This document shows positions 9,661-20,966 of a stretch of DNA of 35,501 nt, piece by piece. This DNA comes from Candidatus Rokubacteria bacterium GWC2_70_16. GTDB lineage: Bacteria; Methylomirabilota; Methylomirabilia; Rokubacteriales; CSP1-6. The position numbers and the translations under genes are program-made. Where the stretch lies: NCBI GenBank assembly GCA_001788415.1, contig MGBV01000042.1, forward strand, positions 1 to 35,501, read 5' to 3'. Position 1 is the stretch's first letter, and each line of letters opens with the position of its first letter. The notes beneath the pieces are model-generated. The model saw nothing but the letters and a program-made list of their open reading frames with translations, made no database searches and had not been told where the DNA came from.

Positions 9661-10710
9661 ATGCTGGATCCCAGCCTGAACGAGCGCCACCGTCAGGTCC
9701 TCCTGGCCGTGATCGCCGAGTATGTGGAGAGCGCCGAGCCCGTGGGCTCCCGCTCCGTGGCGCGGCGGCACATGCGCGGCCTGTCCCCGGCCACGATCCG
9801 CAACGTGATGGCGGACCTGGAGGAGATGGGCTACCTCACTCATCCGCACACCTCGGCGGGACGGGTCCCTACCGACCAGGCCTACCGCTTCTACGTGGAC
9901 GCGCTGCACCGCGTGCCCTGGGTGGGCGCCGCGCCCTCGCCCGTGCGCGAGGAGTCTCCCGCGGGGCCACCCAGCGGCGCCGAGCGCCTCATGGCCGAGA
10001 CCCCTGCGCAGCTGTCCATCGGGACGCACATGACGGGGATCCTCCTGGCCCCTCCGCTCAAGCAGACGGCGCTCGATCGCATCGAGGTCGTGCGGCTGGG
10101 CGACGGCCGCGCGCTGGCGGTGGTGGTCACGGACACCGGCTGGGTGACGACCCAGGCGATCACGGTGGACTCGCCGCTGGTGCCGGACGAGCTGCGCGAG
10201 ATCGGCCGCACCCTGACGCGCCGCTACCGCGGGAAGACCTTCCAGGACATCGTCGACGACCTGGCGGCGCCCGCCGACCCGCTGGACCCCCTCTGGACGC
10301 GCGGCCGCCCGATCCTGGACCAGATCGTCTCCCTCCTGCGCGCCCGCACGCTGTACATCAGCGGCGCCATCAACATCCTGGACCACCCGGATCTCTCCGA
10401 CGTGGCCACCATGCGGGGCCTGCTGCGCGCCTTCGAGGAGAAGGCGCGCCTGATCGATCTCCTCTCCCGCATGGCCCAGGAGCGGGGCATCCAGGTGGTC
10501 ATCGGCGGGGAGAACCCGGTGGAGGGAATGGGGGAGTGCAGCCTCATCACCTCCACGTACACCTACCGCGATCGGGTCCTCGGCGTGCTGGGGGTGGTGG
10601 GGCCGCGCCGCATGCCCTACTCGGACGTCATCTCGCTGGTGGACGAGACGGCGCGGCTCGTGTCGAGCTCGCTGTCGCGCGTGCGCCGCGAGCTCTACCT
10701 CCCGCTCTGA
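9661..10710 (+). CDS. hrcA: Heat-inducible transcriptional repressor HrcA
   Basis: LNERHRQVLLAVIAEYVESAEPVGSRSVARRHMRGLSPATIRNVMADLEEMGYLTHPHTSAGRVPTDQAYRFYVD; C-terminal GVVGPRRMPYSDVISLVDETARLVS. Confidence 0.97.
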   Translation: MLDPSLNERHRQVLLAVIAEYVESAEPVGSRSVARRHMRGLSPATIRNVMADLEEMGYLTHPHTSAGRVPTDQAYRFYVDALHRVPWVGAAPSPVREESPAGPPSGAERLMAETPAQLSIGTHMTGILLAPPLKQTALDRIEVVRLGDGRALAVVVTDTGWVTTQAITVDSPLVPDELREIGRTLTRRYRGKTFQDIVDDLAAPADPLDPLWTRGRPILDQIVSLLRARTLYISGAINILDHPDLSDVATMRGLLRAFEEKARLIDLLSRMAQERGIQVVIGGENPVEGMGECSLITSTYTYRDRVLGVLGVVGPRRMPYSDVISLVDETARLVSSSLSRVRRELYLPL

Positions 10711-10755
10711 GCCTCGGGACGGCCGGGGCGGCCCGCAGCCTCCGAAACGCTCTGC

Positions 10756-10761
10756 TATAAT
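10756..10761 (+). promoter_or_regulatory. -10-like hexamer TATAAT upstream of grpE
   Basis: TATAAT 11 nt upstream of the ATG at 10773; no convincing -35. Confidence 0.5.
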
Positions 10762-10772
10762 CGGAAATCACC

Positions 10773-11354
10773 ATGAGCGAACACGAGACCGACCCCGACA
10801 GCAAGCTCGTCCCGCCCGATCTCCCCGCCGAGGCGGCGTCCGACCCCGGGAGCGAGCTCCGCCAGCTCCGCGAGGCGCTCGGGGCCAAGACGCGGGAGGC
10901 CGAGGCCCACTGGGAGCGTTACGTCCGCACGGTGGCCGAGTACGACAATGCGCGCAAGCGCGCCGCCCGCGACCGCGAGGAGTACATCCGCACCGCCAAC
11001 GAGGCGCTGCTCCGCGAGCTCCTGCCCGCGCTCGACAACTTCGACCGGGCGCTCCAGGCCGCGAGGGGCGATGCCGGCGCGGCGGCGGTCACCGCTGGCG
11101 TCGAGCTGATCCAGCGGGAGCTGCTGCGCGTGCTGGAGAAGGTCGGCGTCACGCCCTTCGCCTCCCTGGGAGCCGCCTTCGATCCCGAGCGCCACGAGGC
11201 CATCGCCCGCGTCCCGGCCTCGGGCGAGCCGGAGATGACGGTGGTCGGCGAGACGGCGCGCGGCTACCTGCTGCACGGCCGCGTGCTGCGGCCAGCCATG
11301 GTGACGGTGGCCATGACGCCCGAGCCCGACGCTCCGGCCGGCGACGCCTCGTAA
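10773..11354 (+). CDS. grpE: Nucleotide exchange factor GrpE
   Basis: WERYVRTVAEYDNARKRAARDREEYIRTANEALLRELLPALDNFDRAL...; FDPERHEAIARVP...GYLLHGRVLRPAMVTVA. Confidence 0.95.
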   Translation: MSEHETDPDSKLVPPDLPAEAASDPGSELRQLREALGAKTREAEAHWERYVRTVAEYDNARKRAARDREEYIRTANEALLRELLPALDNFDRALQAARGDAGAAAVTAGVELIQRELLRVLEKVGVTPFASLGAAFDPERHEAIARVPASGEPEMTVVGETARGYLLHGRVLRPAMVTVAMTPEPDAPAGDAS

Positions 11355-11357
11355 CCG

Positions 11358-12461
11358 GTGGCCGCCAAGAACTTCTACGCCGTCCTCGGCGTCCCGAGAC
11401 AGGCCGACGACGCCGAGCTGAAGAAGGCCTACCGCAAGCTCGCCCGGATGTACCACCCCGACAAGAATCCCGGGGACAAGGCCTCCGAGGAGCGCTTCAA
11501 GGAGATCAACGAGGCCTACGCCGTCCTGTCGGATGCGGACAAGCGCGCCCAGTACGATCGCTTCGGCACCGTGGCCGGCCCCGCCAGCCAGGGCGGCCCC
11601 GGCGACATGGGTTTCGGCAGCATCTTCGAGGACCTCTTCGAGGGCTTCTTCGGCCAGCAGGAGCGTGGGCGCCGCACCCGCGCGCGCCGCGGCGAGCACC
11701 TGCGCTACGACCTCGAGGTCTCGCTGGAGGAGGCCGCCGAGGGGCTCGAGACCAAGCTCCAGATCCCCCGCCACGAGACCTGCGAGCCCTGCCGGGGCTC
11801 GGGCCAGCAGACGGGCACCTCGCCCGAGGTGTGCAGCGCCTGCCGGGGCCAGGGGCAGGTGCGCTTCTCCCAGGGCTTCCTCACCGTGGCGCGCCCGTGC
11901 CCGCAATGCGGCGGCGAGGGGCGCATCAACCGGGCCCCGTGCCGGGAGTGCCGCGGCCAGGGCCGGCAGCGCAAGGAGCGGCTGCTCAAGATCACGATTC
12001 CCGCCGGCGTCGAGGACGACAACCAGCTGCGCCTGTCGGGCGAGGGCGAGAGCGGGCTCTTCGGGGGCCCGGCCGGCGACCTCTTCGTGGTGCTCCACGT
12101 GAGGCCCCACGAGATCTTCGTCCGGCACGGCGCCGATCTCCTCTGCGAGCTGCCCCTCGGCTTCCCGCAGGCGGCCCTCGGCGACCAGGTCGCGGTCCCG
12201 GTGCTCGGCGGCAAGGCTTGGCTCACGGTGCCTCCGGGCACGCAGCCCGGCCAGCAGCTGCGCCTCAAGGGCAAGGGCATGCCGCACCTGCGGGGGCGCG
12301 GGCGCGGCGATGCCGTGTACCAGGTGGTCATCGAGGTGCCCGCGCGCCTCACTCCCCGACAGCGGGAGCTGCTCGAGGAATTCAAGCAGGCCTCGCAGGA
12401 CGAGTCGGGACCGCTGCTGGCGTCCTTCGTCGAGCGGATGAAGAAGCTCTTCGGCTCCTGA
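11358..12461 (+). CDS. dnaJ: Chaperone DnaJ
   Basis: GTG start; [36 protein letters not shown]; four CxxCxGxG-type motifs ([32 protein letters not shown]). Confidence 0.97.
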   Translation: MAAKNFYAVLGVPRQADDAELKKAYRKLARMYHPDKNPGDKASEERFKEINEAYAVLSDADKRAQYDRFGTVAGPASQGGPGDMGFGSIFEDLFEGFFGQQERGRRTRARRGEHLRYDLEVSLEEAAEGLETKLQIPRHETCEPCRGSGQQTGTSPEVCSACRGQGQVRFSQGFLTVARPCPQCGGEGRINRAPCRECRGQGRQRKERLLKITIPAGVEDDNQLRLSGEGESGLFGGPAGDLFVVLHVRPHEIFVRHGADLLCELPLGFPQAALGDQVAVPVLGGKAWLTVPPGTQPGQQLRLKGKGMPHLRGRGRGDAVYQVVIEVPARLTPRQRELLEEFKQASQDESGPLLASFVERMKKLFGS

Positions 12462-13345
12462 TGGGGTTCTGGGAGCTCCGGGTCCCCGCCGCGCCGGAGA
12501 CCTCCGAAGGGCTCACCAACTTCCTCTGGGAGCAGGGCGCGCTGGGCGTCGTGGAGGAGGAGCCGGCGGGCCAGCCCCCGCGCCTCCGCGCCTTCTTTCC
12601 CGAGTCCGCCTCCTCCGCCGATCTGGCGGCGGCGGTGGGCGACTACCAGGAGTCCCTGGCGGCCCTGGGCCTGCTGCCCGTGCCCGCGCCGGTGGAGATC
12701 GAGCGGCGCCTCGAGGAAGCCTGGGCGAGCGCCTGGCAGCAGGCCTTCCCGCCGCGCGCGGTCGGCGAGCGCCTCATCGTCCTCCCCCCGTGGGAGGCCT
12801 CCGCCCATGCGGAGACGCCGCGGCTGCCCGTGGTCATCCAGCCGGGGCGGGCGTTCGGGACGGGACAGCACGGGAGCACGGAAGGCTGTCTCGTCCTCCT
12901 CGAGAGGGTCGTCCGCGCCCGCGTGCCCGAGGCCGTGCTCGACATCGGCACGGGCACGGGGATCCTCTCCGTGGCGGCGGTGAGGCTCGGCGTCCCCAGG
13001 GCCTGGGCCATCGACGTGGACCCCGACGCCGTCCGCGCCGCGCGCGAGAACGCGCAGCGGAACGGCTGCGCAGAGAAGATCCGCGTGGACCTCGGCGGCC
13101 CGGAAGCCCTGCCGGGGACGGCGGCCTTCGACCTCGTGCTCGCCAATCTCCTGACCCGGACCCATCTCACGCTGGCCCCCCACTACGCGCGCCTTCTGGC
13201 CGCCGGGGGAGCGCTCGTCCTGGGCGGGATGCTCGCGGGCGAGGAACCACAGGTGGCCGTCGCGCTCTCCTCGGAAGGGTTCGTGCTGAACACCACGCTC
13301 GAGATCGACGGCTGGGTCGCGGCGCTCCTGCGCCGGGAGCCCTGA
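12461..13345 (+). CDS. prmA: Ribosomal protein L11 methyltransferase
   Basis: FGTGQHGSTEGCLVLLERV; VLDIGTGTGILSVAAVRLG; DLVLANLLTRTHLTLAP. Confidence 0.93.
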   Translation: MGFWELRVPAAPETSEGLTNFLWEQGALGVVEEEPAGQPPRLRAFFPESASSADLAAAVGDYQESLAALGLLPVPAPVEIERRLEEAWASAWQQAFPPRAVGERLIVLPPWEASAHAETPRLPVVIQPGRAFGTGQHGSTEGCLVLLERVVRARVPEAVLDIGTGTGILSVAAVRLGVPRAWAIDVDPDAVRAARENAQRNGCAEKIRVDLGGPEALPGTAAFDLVLANLLTRTHLTLAPHYARLLAAGGALVLGGMLAGEEPQVAVALSSEGFVLNTTLEIDGWVAALLRREP

Positions 13346-13352
13346 CTTCCCC

Positions 13353-14132
13353 GTGCCGAGATTCTACCTTCGCGCGGAGGCGGGAAGCGGTCCGCGCGTC
13401 ACCTTCGACGCGCAGGAGACTCGCCACCTCGCCCGCGTGCTCCGTCTCGGACCGGGCGACGTGGTCCAGGCCGTGGACGGGCGCGGACAGGAGCTCACCG
13501 TGAGGCTCACGCGCGTGGACACGCGGTCGGCGGAGGGCCTGATCCTGGCCCGCGAGGGAGGCCAGCGCGAGTCGCCGCTCCACCTCACCCTCGTGCAGGG
13601 GCTCCCGAAGGGGGACAAGCTGGAGACCATCATCCGCATGGCCACGGAGCTGGGCGTGACGCGCGTGGTGCCCGTGGTGACGGAGCGCACCGTGGTGCGG
13701 ACGGACGCGGCGCACCGCGCGGGACGCCTGGCCCGCTGGCAGCGCGTGGCGCGCGAGGCGGCGAAGCAGTGCGGGCGCACGGTGATCCCGGAGGTCGCCG
13801 CGGCGCGCCCGCTCGCGGAATGGCTCCGTGACGGGCGCCCGGACGGGCTCCTGCTCTGCCTCTGGGAGGAGGAGCGCGCGCTCCTGGCGGACCGGCTCCC
13901 GCCCGCGCCCGTCTCCGCCGCCACGCTCGTCGTGGGACCCGAGGGCGGGCTCGCCGCCAGCGAGGTCGAAGGCCTCGGGGCGGCAGGGGCCGTCGTGGCG
14001 AGCCTGGGACCCCGGGTGCTCAGGACCGAGACGGCGGGGCCCGTGGGGCTGGCGCTCCTGCAGGCGCGCTACGGCGACCTCGGCGCCGCGCCCCGGACAG
14101 GTTCGGAGGCTCGCCGGCAGCCGGCGGGCTGA
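13353..14132 (+). CDS. rsmE: 16S rRNA (uracil-1498-N3)-methyltransferase
   Basis: PRFYLRAEAGSGPRVTFDAQETRHLARVLRLGPGD; LVQGLPKGDKLETIIRMATELGVTRVVP; LVVGPEGGLAASEVE; GPRVLRTETAGPVGLALLQ. Confidence 0.95.
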   Translation: MPRFYLRAEAGSGPRVTFDAQETRHLARVLRLGPGDVVQAVDGRGQELTVRLTRVDTRSAEGLILAREGGQRESPLHLTLVQGLPKGDKLETIIRMATELGVTRVVPVVTERTVVRTDAAHRAGRLARWQRVAREAAKQCGRTVIPEVAAARPLAEWLRDGRPDGLLLCLWEEERALLADRLPPAPVSAATLVVGPEGGLAASEVEGLGAAGAVVASLGPRVLRTETAGPVGLALLQARYGDLGAAPRTGSEARRQPAG

Positions 14133-14305
14133 GGCCGGCGATCCGGTGTCACGGAAATGAGACAGGCGGCGGTATCGCGCGTGTCTTCGACGCCACAGCA
14201 GGGGCGCGACCGGACCCCGCGTGAGGGCGACATCGCCAATGACATCAGCCCCTTCCCGTGAATGACGCCTCGTGGCAGCCGGATTGCAACTTCGGTCCCC
14301 GGGTT

Positions 14306-15235
14306 ATGGATTCCCAGCGAACGATCCGGAGGAGGGTCAGCGTAGAAGGCATCGGGCTCCACACGGGCGAGCCGGTCCGGCTCACCCTCTCCCCGGCCGC
14401 CTCCGACACCGGCATCCTCTTCCGCGCCGCAGACGGCACGCTGATTCCCGCGAACACCGAGCACGTGGTGAACTCCCACTTCGCCACGACCCTCGGCGCC
14501 TTCGGCGTGCGCGTGCGGACCGTGGAACACCTGATGGCGGCCGCGCATGGCCTGGGGATCGACAATCTGCTGGTGGACGTGAGCGGCGGCGAGCTGCCCG
14601 CCATGGACGGCAGCGCCAGCGGCTTCGTGGAGATGCTCGAGCAGGCCGGGCGGGTGTCGCTGGCCGTGCCTCGCCAGGCCCTCGCCATCGACGCGGCCAT
14701 CCGCGTCGAGGAGGGGGACCGCTTCATCCAGGTGGTACCCTCGGACACCTTCCGCATCAGCTACACGCTCGACCACGATCATCCGGTCATCGGGCTCCAG
14801 GTGGCGTCCGTGGAGATCACGGAGACCGCCTTCGTGGACGAGCTGGCGCCGGCCCGCACATACGGGTTCCTGCGCGACGTGGGGGCGATGCGGCGGAATG
14901 GTCTGGCCCGGGGCGGCTCCCTCGACAACGCCGTCGTGGTCGGCAAGCGCTCGGTGCTCAACGACAACCTGCGCTTCCCGGACGAGTTCGTTCGCCACAA
15001 GATCCTGGACCTCGTGGGTGACCTCTTCCTCCTCGGCCGCCCCCTCGTGGGGCACGTGGTGGCGCGCAACGCCGGTCATGCGCTCAACTACCGGCTGCTC
15101 GTGGCGATCCAGGAGGCGACGGCCGCGGGCCGCCGCCGGGCCCTGCGGCGGACTGCGACGGAGCTCGCCCCGGGTGCGGCCACGGGCACCCTCGAGAGCG
15201 CCTACCCCGCGATCCCCCGCGTCGCGGCCCTGTAG
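14306..15235 (+). CDS. lpxC: UDP-3-O-acyl-N-acetylglucosamine deacetylase
   Basis: SQRTIRRRVSVEGIGLHTGEPVRLTLSPA; VRTVEHLMAAAHGLGIDN; ELPAMDGSASGFV; RHKILDLVGDLFLLGRPLVGHVVARNAGHALN. ORF also open from GTG 14258. Confidence 0.95.
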   Translation: MDSQRTIRRRVSVEGIGLHTGEPVRLTLSPAASDTGILFRAADGTLIPANTEHVVNSHFATTLGAFGVRVRTVEHLMAAAHGLGIDNLLVDVSGGELPAMDGSASGFVEMLEQAGRVSLAVPRQALAIDAAIRVEEGDRFIQVVPSDTFRISYTLDHDHPVIGLQVASVEITETAFVDELAPARTYGFLRDVGAMRRNGLARGGSLDNAVVVGKRSVLNDNLRFPDEFVRHKILDLVGDLFLLGRPLVGHVVARNAGHALNYRLLVAIQEATAAGRRRALRRTATELAPGAATGTLESAYPAIPRVAAL

Positions 15236-15297
15236 CGGGCCCTCCCGGGCCGCGCCGGGCGGCCCCCACTTCCTCCGCCCCCCGGGAAGCCCGACGC

Positions 15298-15303
15298 TAT
15301 AAT
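15298..15303 (+). promoter_or_regulatory. -10-like hexamer TATAAT just upstream of the DUF4390 gene
   Basis: TATAAT ends 6 nt before the GTG at 15310, placing the predicted start site at or next to the start codon. Confidence 0.5.
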
Positions 15304-15309
15304 GGGGCC

Positions 15310-15894
15310 GTGTCGCCGCAAGCTCGACGCCTGTTGAGGCTCGGCGCCCTCCTCGTCGTGGCGGGGGCGGCGCTGGCCCTGCCCGGGGCAGCCGTTGCCG
15401 AGATCAGGATCAGCAACCTGTCGGTCTTCCTGAACGACCTCGACGTCACGGTCCAGGTCGTGCTGCTCGGCGCCGTTCCCCCGTCGCTGCACGAGAGCCT
15501 GCACAGCGGTGTCGCCACCCACGTGCGCTTCAACGTGGAGCTCTGGCAGTACAGCCGGTTCTGGGTGGAGCGCCGGATCCAGACCCGCGCCGTGGAGCGG
15601 CAGCTCACGTACAACGTGCTGACCAAGGAGTACAAGGTCGCCTCGCTGGCCGGGGAGCAGCGGGAGCCGTATCTCACCAAGAGCTTGCGTGAGGCACAGC
15701 GGGTGCTGTCCGATCTGAGGGTCGCGCGGCTGGCGCCGTCCTCGACCCTCGACGCCCAGGAGCTCTACTACGTGCGCGTGCGGGCGGATGTCTCGCTCGG
15801 CGGCGTGAACTCCTGGGTGTCGCGCATGGCCGGGGACGCCGCCGAGACGCCGTGGGTGCAGTCGAGCCTGCTCACGGTGAACCGGAGCCAGTGA
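15310..15894 (+). CDS. DUF4390 domain-containing exported protein
   Basis: N-terminal signal-like segment LLRLGALLVVAGAALALPGAAVA; EIRISNLSVFLNDLDVTVQVVLLGAVPPSLHESLHSGVATHVRFNVELWQYSRFWVERRI; directly upstream of an NtrY-like kinase. Confidence 0.75.
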   Translation: MSPQARRLLRLGALLVVAGAALALPGAAVAEIRISNLSVFLNDLDVTVQVVLLGAVPPSLHESLHSGVATHVRFNVELWQYSRFWVERRIQTRAVERQLTYNVLTKEYKVASLAGEQREPYLTKSLREAQRVLSDLRVARLAPSSTLDAQELYYVRVRADVSLGGVNSWVSRMAGDAAETPWVQSSLLTVNRSQ

Positions 15895-18131
15895 TGCCGC
15901 TGCTCCAGGGCCGGCCGGGCGAGCAGGGCAAGCGCAAGCGCAACCTGCTGATCATCAGCGGGATCCTCGTCCTGCTGGTGGTCGGCACCGTGTTCGAGGT
16001 GGGGATCCGGACGCCACAGATCCCGCTCGCCTCCAACCTCCTGGTGCTGGCGCTCCTCAACCTCAACCTGGTCGTCTTCCTGCTGCTGCTGGTCCTCCTC
16101 TTCCGCAACCTGGTGAAGCTCTCCTTCGAGCGCCGCCAGAAGGTCATCGGCGCGCGCTTCAAGGCGAAGCTCGTGCTGGCGTTCCTCTCCCTGGCGCTGA
16201 CCCCCGGCATCCTGATCTTCATCATCGCCTCCAACTTCATCACGACCTCCATCGAGGGGTGGTTCAAGCCCCAGGTGGAGCGGCCGCTGGACCAGGCCCT
16301 GGAGGTGGCGCAGACCTACTACCAGACGCTGGAGGGCACGGCGCTCCGGCACGCCCGCTACATGGCGCGCGTCGCGGAGCGCGAGGAGCTCCTGGCCGAC
16401 GAGCGGCGCGAGGCGCTCGCCGCGTTTCTCGACGAGCAGCGGGAGCGACTCGGGCTATCGGCCATCACGGTCTTCGACCGGAGCGGGCAGGAGCAGTTCC
16501 ACGCCAAGGATCCAGGGCTCGCCGCCGTCGCGACGCGCTCCATGCACAAGGACAAGGTCGCGCAGGGGCTGGGCGGGCAGGAGGTCACCACGGTCCACGA
16601 GCTGGACCGCGGGGACATGATCCAGGCCGTGGTGCCCGTTCGCGACCCGAGCCGCCAGGTGCAGGGCGTTCTCGTGGTCTCCAGCCACGTGAGCCAGCGG
16701 CTCGAGAATCGCCTGCGGGGCATCAGCCAGGCCTTCCAGGAGTACAAGCAGCTCAAGCTGCTCAAGAACCCCATCAAGGGCATCTACATCCTCCTGTTCC
16801 TGCTCATGACCCTCATCATCGTGTTCTCGGCCACCTGGTTCGGCCTCTATCTCGCCCGGGGCATCACGGACCCGATCCAGATGCTGGCCGAGGGCACGCG
16901 CGAGGTCGCCGCCGGCAACCTGGGCTACCAGGTGCAGGTGCGCGCCGACGACGAGATCGGGATGCTCGTGGACTCCTTCAACCGGATGACGCGGGACCTC
17001 TTCTCCTCGAAGGCCAAGCTCGAGGAGGCCTACCTCGACCTGCAGGCCAAGCACGGCGAGATGGAGATGCGCCGCCGCTACACCGAGACCGTCCTGGAAG
17101 CCGTCGCCACGGGCGTCGTCTCCCTGGATCCCGCCGGACGGGTGACCACCATCAACGGCGCCGCCGAGCGCATGCTGGGCCTCCCCGCGCGCGAGGCGCT
17201 CGGACAGCCCGACTCCGCCGTCTTCCGCCGGCCCGAGTTCGGCGACATCGCGGCCCTGATCAAGCGCATGGCGCGGCTCAAGGAGGGCACGCTCGAGCGC
17301 GAGGTGCACCTGCGGCGCGACGGCCAGGCCATCACGCTCCTGTCCTCGGCCACGGCCCTCCGGGGCCCCGACGGGACCGACATGGGGCTGGTGCTGGTGT
17401 TCGACGACCTGACCGAGCTGCTGAAGGCGCAGCGGCTGGCCGCGTGGCGGGAGGTCGCCCAGCGCATCGCCCACGAGATCAAGAACCCGCTCACGCCGAT
17501 CCAGCTGTCCGCCCAGCGGCTGAGGCGCCGGCTCGCGGGAGACGGGAGCCCCGAGGAGAAGCGGCTGCTGGAGGAGGCCACGGCCACGATCATCCAGGAG
17601 GTGGACGGGCTCAAGCAGCTGGTGGACGAGTTCTCGCGCTTCGCGCGCATGCCGGCCCTGTCGCTCCGCCCGACGGACCTGGCCCGGCTCCTCGACGGGG
17701 TGATCGTGCTCTACCGCGAGTCGCATCCGGCGCTCGCCATCACCTCCGCGTTCTCGCCCGACCTGCCGCAGATCGAGGTGGATCCCAACCAGATCAAGCG
17801 CGCCGTCCTGAACCTGGTGGACAACGCCGTGGAGGCCGTGGGCCAGGCCGGCGAGGTGACCGTCGAGACCGTGTGGCTCCCCGAGGCGCGGCGGGCGCGG
17901 ATCGTCGTGGCCGACACCGGGCCCGGCATCGCCCAGGAGGACCGCGAGCGGCTCTTCCTCCCGTACTTCTCCACCAAGGCCACGGGCATGGGGCTCGGGC
18001 TCCCCATCGTCCACCAGATCGTGACCGACCACGGCGGCACCATCTGGCTCGAGGACAACGCGCCGCAGGGCAGCCGGTTCGTCCTCGAGCTGCCGGCGGG
18101 CCGTCTCGCGCCGGCCGCGGTCGAGGCCTGA
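15894..18131 (+). CDS. NtrY-like sensor histidine kinase (TM, HAMP, PAS, HisKA/HATPase)
   Basis: Multiple TM segments; RGITDPIQMLAEGTREVAAGNLGYQV HAMP; REVAQRIAHEIKNPLTPIQLSAQRLRRRL H-box; NLVDNAVEAV N-box; GMGLGLPIVHQIV G-box. Confidence 0.93.
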   Translation: MPLLQGRPGEQGKRKRNLLIISGILVLLVVGTVFEVGIRTPQIPLASNLLVLALLNLNLVVFLLLLVLLFRNLVKLSFERRQKVIGARFKAKLVLAFLSLALTPGILIFIIASNFITTSIEGWFKPQVERPLDQALEVAQTYYQTLEGTALRHARYMARVAEREELLADERREALAAFLDEQRERLGLSAITVFDRSGQEQFHAKDPGLAAVATRSMHKDKVAQGLGGQEVTTVHELDRGDMIQAVVPVRDPSRQVQGVLVVSSHVSQRLENRLRGISQAFQEYKQLKLLKNPIKGIYILLFLLMTLIIVFSATWFGLYLARGITDPIQMLAEGTREVAAGNLGYQVQVRADDEIGMLVDSFNRMTRDLFSSKAKLEEAYLDLQAKHGEMEMRRRYTETVLEAVATGVVSLDPAGRVTTINGAAERMLGLPAREALGQPDSAVFRRPEFGDIAALIKRMARLKEGTLEREVHLRRDGQAITLLSSATALRGPDGTDMGLVLVFDDLTELLKAQRLAAWREVAQRIAHEIKNPLTPIQLSAQRLRRRLAGDGSPEEKRLLEEATATIIQEVDGLKQLVDEFSRFARMPALSLRPTDLARLLDGVIVLYRESHPALAITSAFSPDLPQIEVDPNQIKRAVLNLVDNAVEAVGQAGEVTVETVWLPEARRARIVVADTGPGIAQEDRERLFLPYFSTKATGMGLGLPIVHQIVTDHGGTIWLEDNAPQGSRFVLELPAGRLAPAAVEA

Positions 18132-18150
18132 CAGGAGCGCCCGGAAGCCC

Positions 18151-19518
<1,368 letters not shown>

Positions 19519-19553
19519 GCATCCACCGGAAGCTGAGCGGCGGGCTGGGACGG

Positions 19554-20966
19554 GTGGTGATCATCGGGGCGGGGCCGACCGGTATCGGCGCGGCGCTGCG
19601 GCTGCAGGAACTGGGACACCGGGACTTCCTCCTGATCGACGCGAAGACCCGGCCGGGTGGCCTCGCCGCCAGCCATGTGGATGCTCGCGGCTTCACGTGG
19701 GACATCGGCGGCCACGTGCATTTCAGCCACTACGCGGAGTACCACCGGCTGATGAACCTGGCGCTGGGCGGCGCGTGGCTCGAGCGACGCCGCGACGCCT
19801 GGATCCGGTTCGACGGCCGGTACATTCCCTACCCGTTCCAGCACAACATCCACCGCCTGTCGCGCGATGATCGCGACCGCGCGATCCGGGATCTCGAGCA
19901 GGCCCGCGCGCGCCCGCGCCGGACTTCGCCCCGCACGTTTCGCGACTGGTGCCTGGCGACGTTCGGCCGGACCATCGCTGATCTGTTCATGCTTCCGTAC
20001 AACCGCAAGGTCTGGGGCTGTCCGCCGGAAATGCTCTCGGCCGACTGGATCGCCGAGCGGGTTTCCGTGCCCACCGTCGCGGCGTTGAAGGAGCAGATCC
20101 GGACAGGCGCCGACTCCAGGACGTGGGGCCCGAACCACACCTTCCGGTACCCGCTTCGGGGAGGCACGGGCGCGATCTGGACGAGCCTGGCCGCACGCGT
20201 TCCGGCGGCCCGACGGCTCTTCGGCACGCGCATCGTCGGCGTCGACCTCCGCCACCGGACGGTCCAGGCGGCCAGCGGGCCTGCCATCCCGTACGACGTG
20301 CTCATCAGCACGGCGCCGCTCGACGAGCTGGCGCGCATGGCGCGCGGCCTGCCGACCGCGGTGAAGAACGCGGCCACTGATCTCCGGCACAGCGCCTGTC
20401 ATGTCCTCGGGGTCGGGCTGCGCGGACCGATGCCCCGCGAGCTGCGCTCGAAGAGCTGGATCTACTATCCGTCGCCGGCGAGCCCCTACCACCGCGTCAC
20501 GATCCTCTCCAACTACTCGCCGTACAACACGCCCCCCGGCGCACGGCTGTGGTCGCTGATGGCGGAGGTCACGGACACCCGCCCGACGCCCATCCCGGCG
20601 GCCGCGCTTCGCCGGGCCGTGGTCCCGGCCATGCGGAGGGACGGCCTGATCCCGCCCGGCGCCGAGATCGTGAGCTGCTGGCATCGGCGCGAGGAGTACG
20701 CCTATCCGACGCCGTTCCTCGGGCGCGACGAGGTCCTCGAGACGCTGCGCACCGGGTTCGAGGGCCACGGCGTCTACCCGCGGGGCCGCTTCGGCGCCTG
20801 GCTCTACGAGGTCTCCAACCAGGATCACAGCTGCATGCAGGGCATCGAGGTCGTCAACCGGCTCGCCGGCCTGGGCCACGAAGAGACCATCCTCAGCGCG
20901 GGGGCAGCGCGCCGGCGGACCCACGGCGCCCGCCGCGGCCGGTCCGTTCGCCGGGCGAGCTCGTGA
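19554..20966 (+). CDS. FAD/NAD(P)-binding amine-oxidase-like oxidoreductase (UDP-galactopyranose mutase/protoporphyrinogen oxidase-like)
   Basis: VVIIGAGPTGIGAALRLQELGHRDFLLIDAKTRPGGLAASHVDARGFTWDIGGHVHFSHYAEY; C-terminal WLYEVSNQDHSCMQGIEVVNRL. Confidence 0.82.
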   Translation: MVIIGAGPTGIGAALRLQELGHRDFLLIDAKTRPGGLAASHVDARGFTWDIGGHVHFSHYAEYHRLMNLALGGAWLERRRDAWIRFDGRYIPYPFQHNIHRLSRDDRDRAIRDLEQARARPRRTSPRTFRDWCLATFGRTIADLFMLPYNRKVWGCPPEMLSADWIAERVSVPTVAALKEQIRTGADSRTWGPNHTFRYPLRGGTGAIWTSLAARVPAARRLFGTRIVGVDLRHRTVQAASGPAIPYDVLISTAPLDELARMARGLPTAVKNAATDLRHSACHVLGVGLRGPMPRELRSKSWIYYPSPASPYHRVTILSNYSPYNTPPGARLWSLMAEVTDTRPTPIPAAALRRAVVPAMRRDGLIPPGAEIVSCWHRREEYAYPTPFLGRDEVLETLRTGFEGHGVYPRGRFGAWLYEVSNQDHSCMQGIEVVNRLAGLGHEETILSAGAARRRTHGARRGRSVRRASS

